Source: JAFAQB01 sp046724555 (GTDB taxonomy: Archaea > Thermoproteota > Nitrososphaeria > Nitrososphaerales > Nitrososphaeraceae). Taken from it: 14,683 nt of DNA. The stretch is from contig JBKOWU010000260.1 of the NCBI GenBank assembly GCA_046724555.1, positions 1 through 14,683 on the forward strand, written 5' to 3'. The position numbers and the translations under genes are program-made. Positions within the stretch are counted from its first letter, which is position 1. Every line of letters starts with the position of its first letter. Shown here in pieces: positions 14,009-14,683 of the stretch. Under the pieces are notes generated by a model that saw only the letters and a list, made by a program, of their open reading frames with translations, had not been told where the DNA came from and did no database searches.

Positions 14009-14029
14009 CATCGAATTAAGAATTCGATG
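14009..14029. repeat. Perfect 9-bp inverted repeat upstream of the YcaO gene
   Basis: CATCGAATT, spacer AAG, AATTCGATG: both arms match at all nine positions. It lies 30-50 bp before the YcaO start, where the promoter should be, and about 225 bp before the divergent secreted-protein gene. Position suggests an operator for a dimeric regulator; no regulator is identified. Confidence 0.45.
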
Positions 14030-14209
14030 CTATTTTTGGTATATTGAGTGGAAGCCTCAACACGAATTCGTATCTTACATTTTTTGCACGACCTGTTTAT
14101 TTGTGCTAATTCCATAATTAGATTAATTATGGATGCTTCTGCAAGTACGAGCTGAGTCTCTTCCTCATTACAATATCACGTAATGATAAAAATATCCAAA
14201 TACTAGGAA

Positions 14210-14217
14210 GATATATC
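14210..14217 (+). promoter_or_regulatory. TATA-like box of the secreted-protein gene
   Basis: GATATATC predicts a transcription start near 14240. That leaves a short leader carrying the GGAGAG ribosome site (14243-14248), four nucleotides before the ATG at 14253. Confidence 0.4.
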
Positions 14218-14252
14218 TGTAGGTCGCAGAAAAGTATATTTTGGAGAGAAAC

Positions 14253-14683
14253 ATGAAAACGCATACGATTAGTAAATCTTTTCTAATAATATTTCTTATT
14301 GCACCCATAGTTTTATTTGGCCAATCTATGGTTGCTTATAGCATTTTGTTTACACCACAAACTTACCTGAAAAATTCTTCGCCTTATGGTACGCCTTACT
14401 CAGAATGGATAGCGAAGTGGTGGCAGTGGAATATCTCTGTACCTACGGCTGAACATCCGCAAACTAACCCAAAAACCACATGTGCAACGAAAGAATCAGG
14501 GCAAGTATCTTTCCTTGTTCAAAGCTATCAAGGTCCTAACCAACACTATTCATGCACAATTCCTGCAAATAATGCAATTATGGCTCCCGTATCGAGTGGA
14601 TCATGCACGTCTATAGAGGCACACTCGACTAAACTGTCGGACCTAATAGAGTGCGCCACAAAGGGGGACCAAAATCTCACGTT
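14253..14683 (+). CDS. Exported Trp/Cys-containing protein, 3' end cut by window
   Basis: The frame is open from ATG 14253 to the window edge (143 codons seen). It starts with a basic MKTHTISK and a hydrophobic segment (10-34) that is a signal peptide or membrane anchor. The mature part has a Trp-rich motif (SEWIAKWWQWNIS, 50-62) followed by a polar domain with four cysteines (77, 101, 118, 134) that could form two disulfides outside the cell. Blocks such as GQVSFLVQSYQG (83-94) and CTIPANNAIMAPVSSGSC (101-118) suggest a compact beta-rich domain. I do not recognise a function. The GGAGAG ribosome site is close and strong, unlike most genes here. It is divergent from the YcaO gene. Confidence 0.8.
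   Translation, partial: MKTHTISKSFLIIFLIAPIVLFGQSMVAYSILFTPQTYLKNSSPYGTPYSEWIAKWWQWNISVPTAEHPQTNPKTTCATKESGQVSFLVQSYQGPNQHYSCTIPANNAIMAPVSSGSCTSIEAHSTKLSDLIECATKGDQNLT

Overview
The window reads as chromosomal sequence from a low-GC ammonia-oxidising-type archaeon (Nitrososphaeria/Thaumarchaeota, soil lineage such as Nitrososphaera/Nitrosocosmicus). The evidence is archaeal Pus10, SRP54, archaeal-type Dph6, eL39 and eL31, TATA boxes placed about 26-29 nt before many start codons (leaderless transcripts), and frequent TTG/GTG starts. The genus is inference only. There is no sign of phage, insertion sequence, CRISPR array, tRNA or rRNA.

Layout. Positions 24-3330 (minus strand) form a translation/secretion operon dph6-srp54-pus10: diphthamide synthesis on EF2, the SRP GTPase, and tRNA pseudouridine 54/55 synthase. 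Positions 3331-4160 are two sparse spacers around one small hypothetical gene. A HIT-family hydrolase (minus) and a VIT1/CCC1-type metal transporter (plus) are divergent at 4161-5629. The ribosomal pair eL39-eL31 occupies 5833-6438. A previously hidden small ORF (6599-6727) precedes trpE (6816-8183). A lone ABC-2 permease (8308-9063, minus) follows.

Positions 9240-11876 (minus) hold a succinate dehydrogenase operon, sdhA-sdhC-sdhD, with no sdhB in view. A 43-codon ORF bridges sdhC and sdhD and ends in an ATGA overlap with the sdhD start. The sdhA reading frame has no ATG/GTG/TTG upstream of its FAD-binding loop, so it needs a CTG start or a one-base shift. Its predicted initiation region folds into a perfect 7-bp hairpin with a G-rich (possible Shine-Dalgarno) loop.

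Positions 12213-12446 carry a small helical protein. Positions 12555-13979 (minus) carry a YcaO-family enzyme with no TfuA partner in the window, preceded by a perfect 9-bp inverted repeat. From 14253 to the right edge runs the start of an exported, Trp- and Cys-containing protein, cut by the window.

Most genes are housekeeping. The least explained items are the sdhC/sdhD bridging ORF, the sdhA start, the orphan YcaO with its palindrome, and the paired GTAC-centred repeats upstream of trpE.
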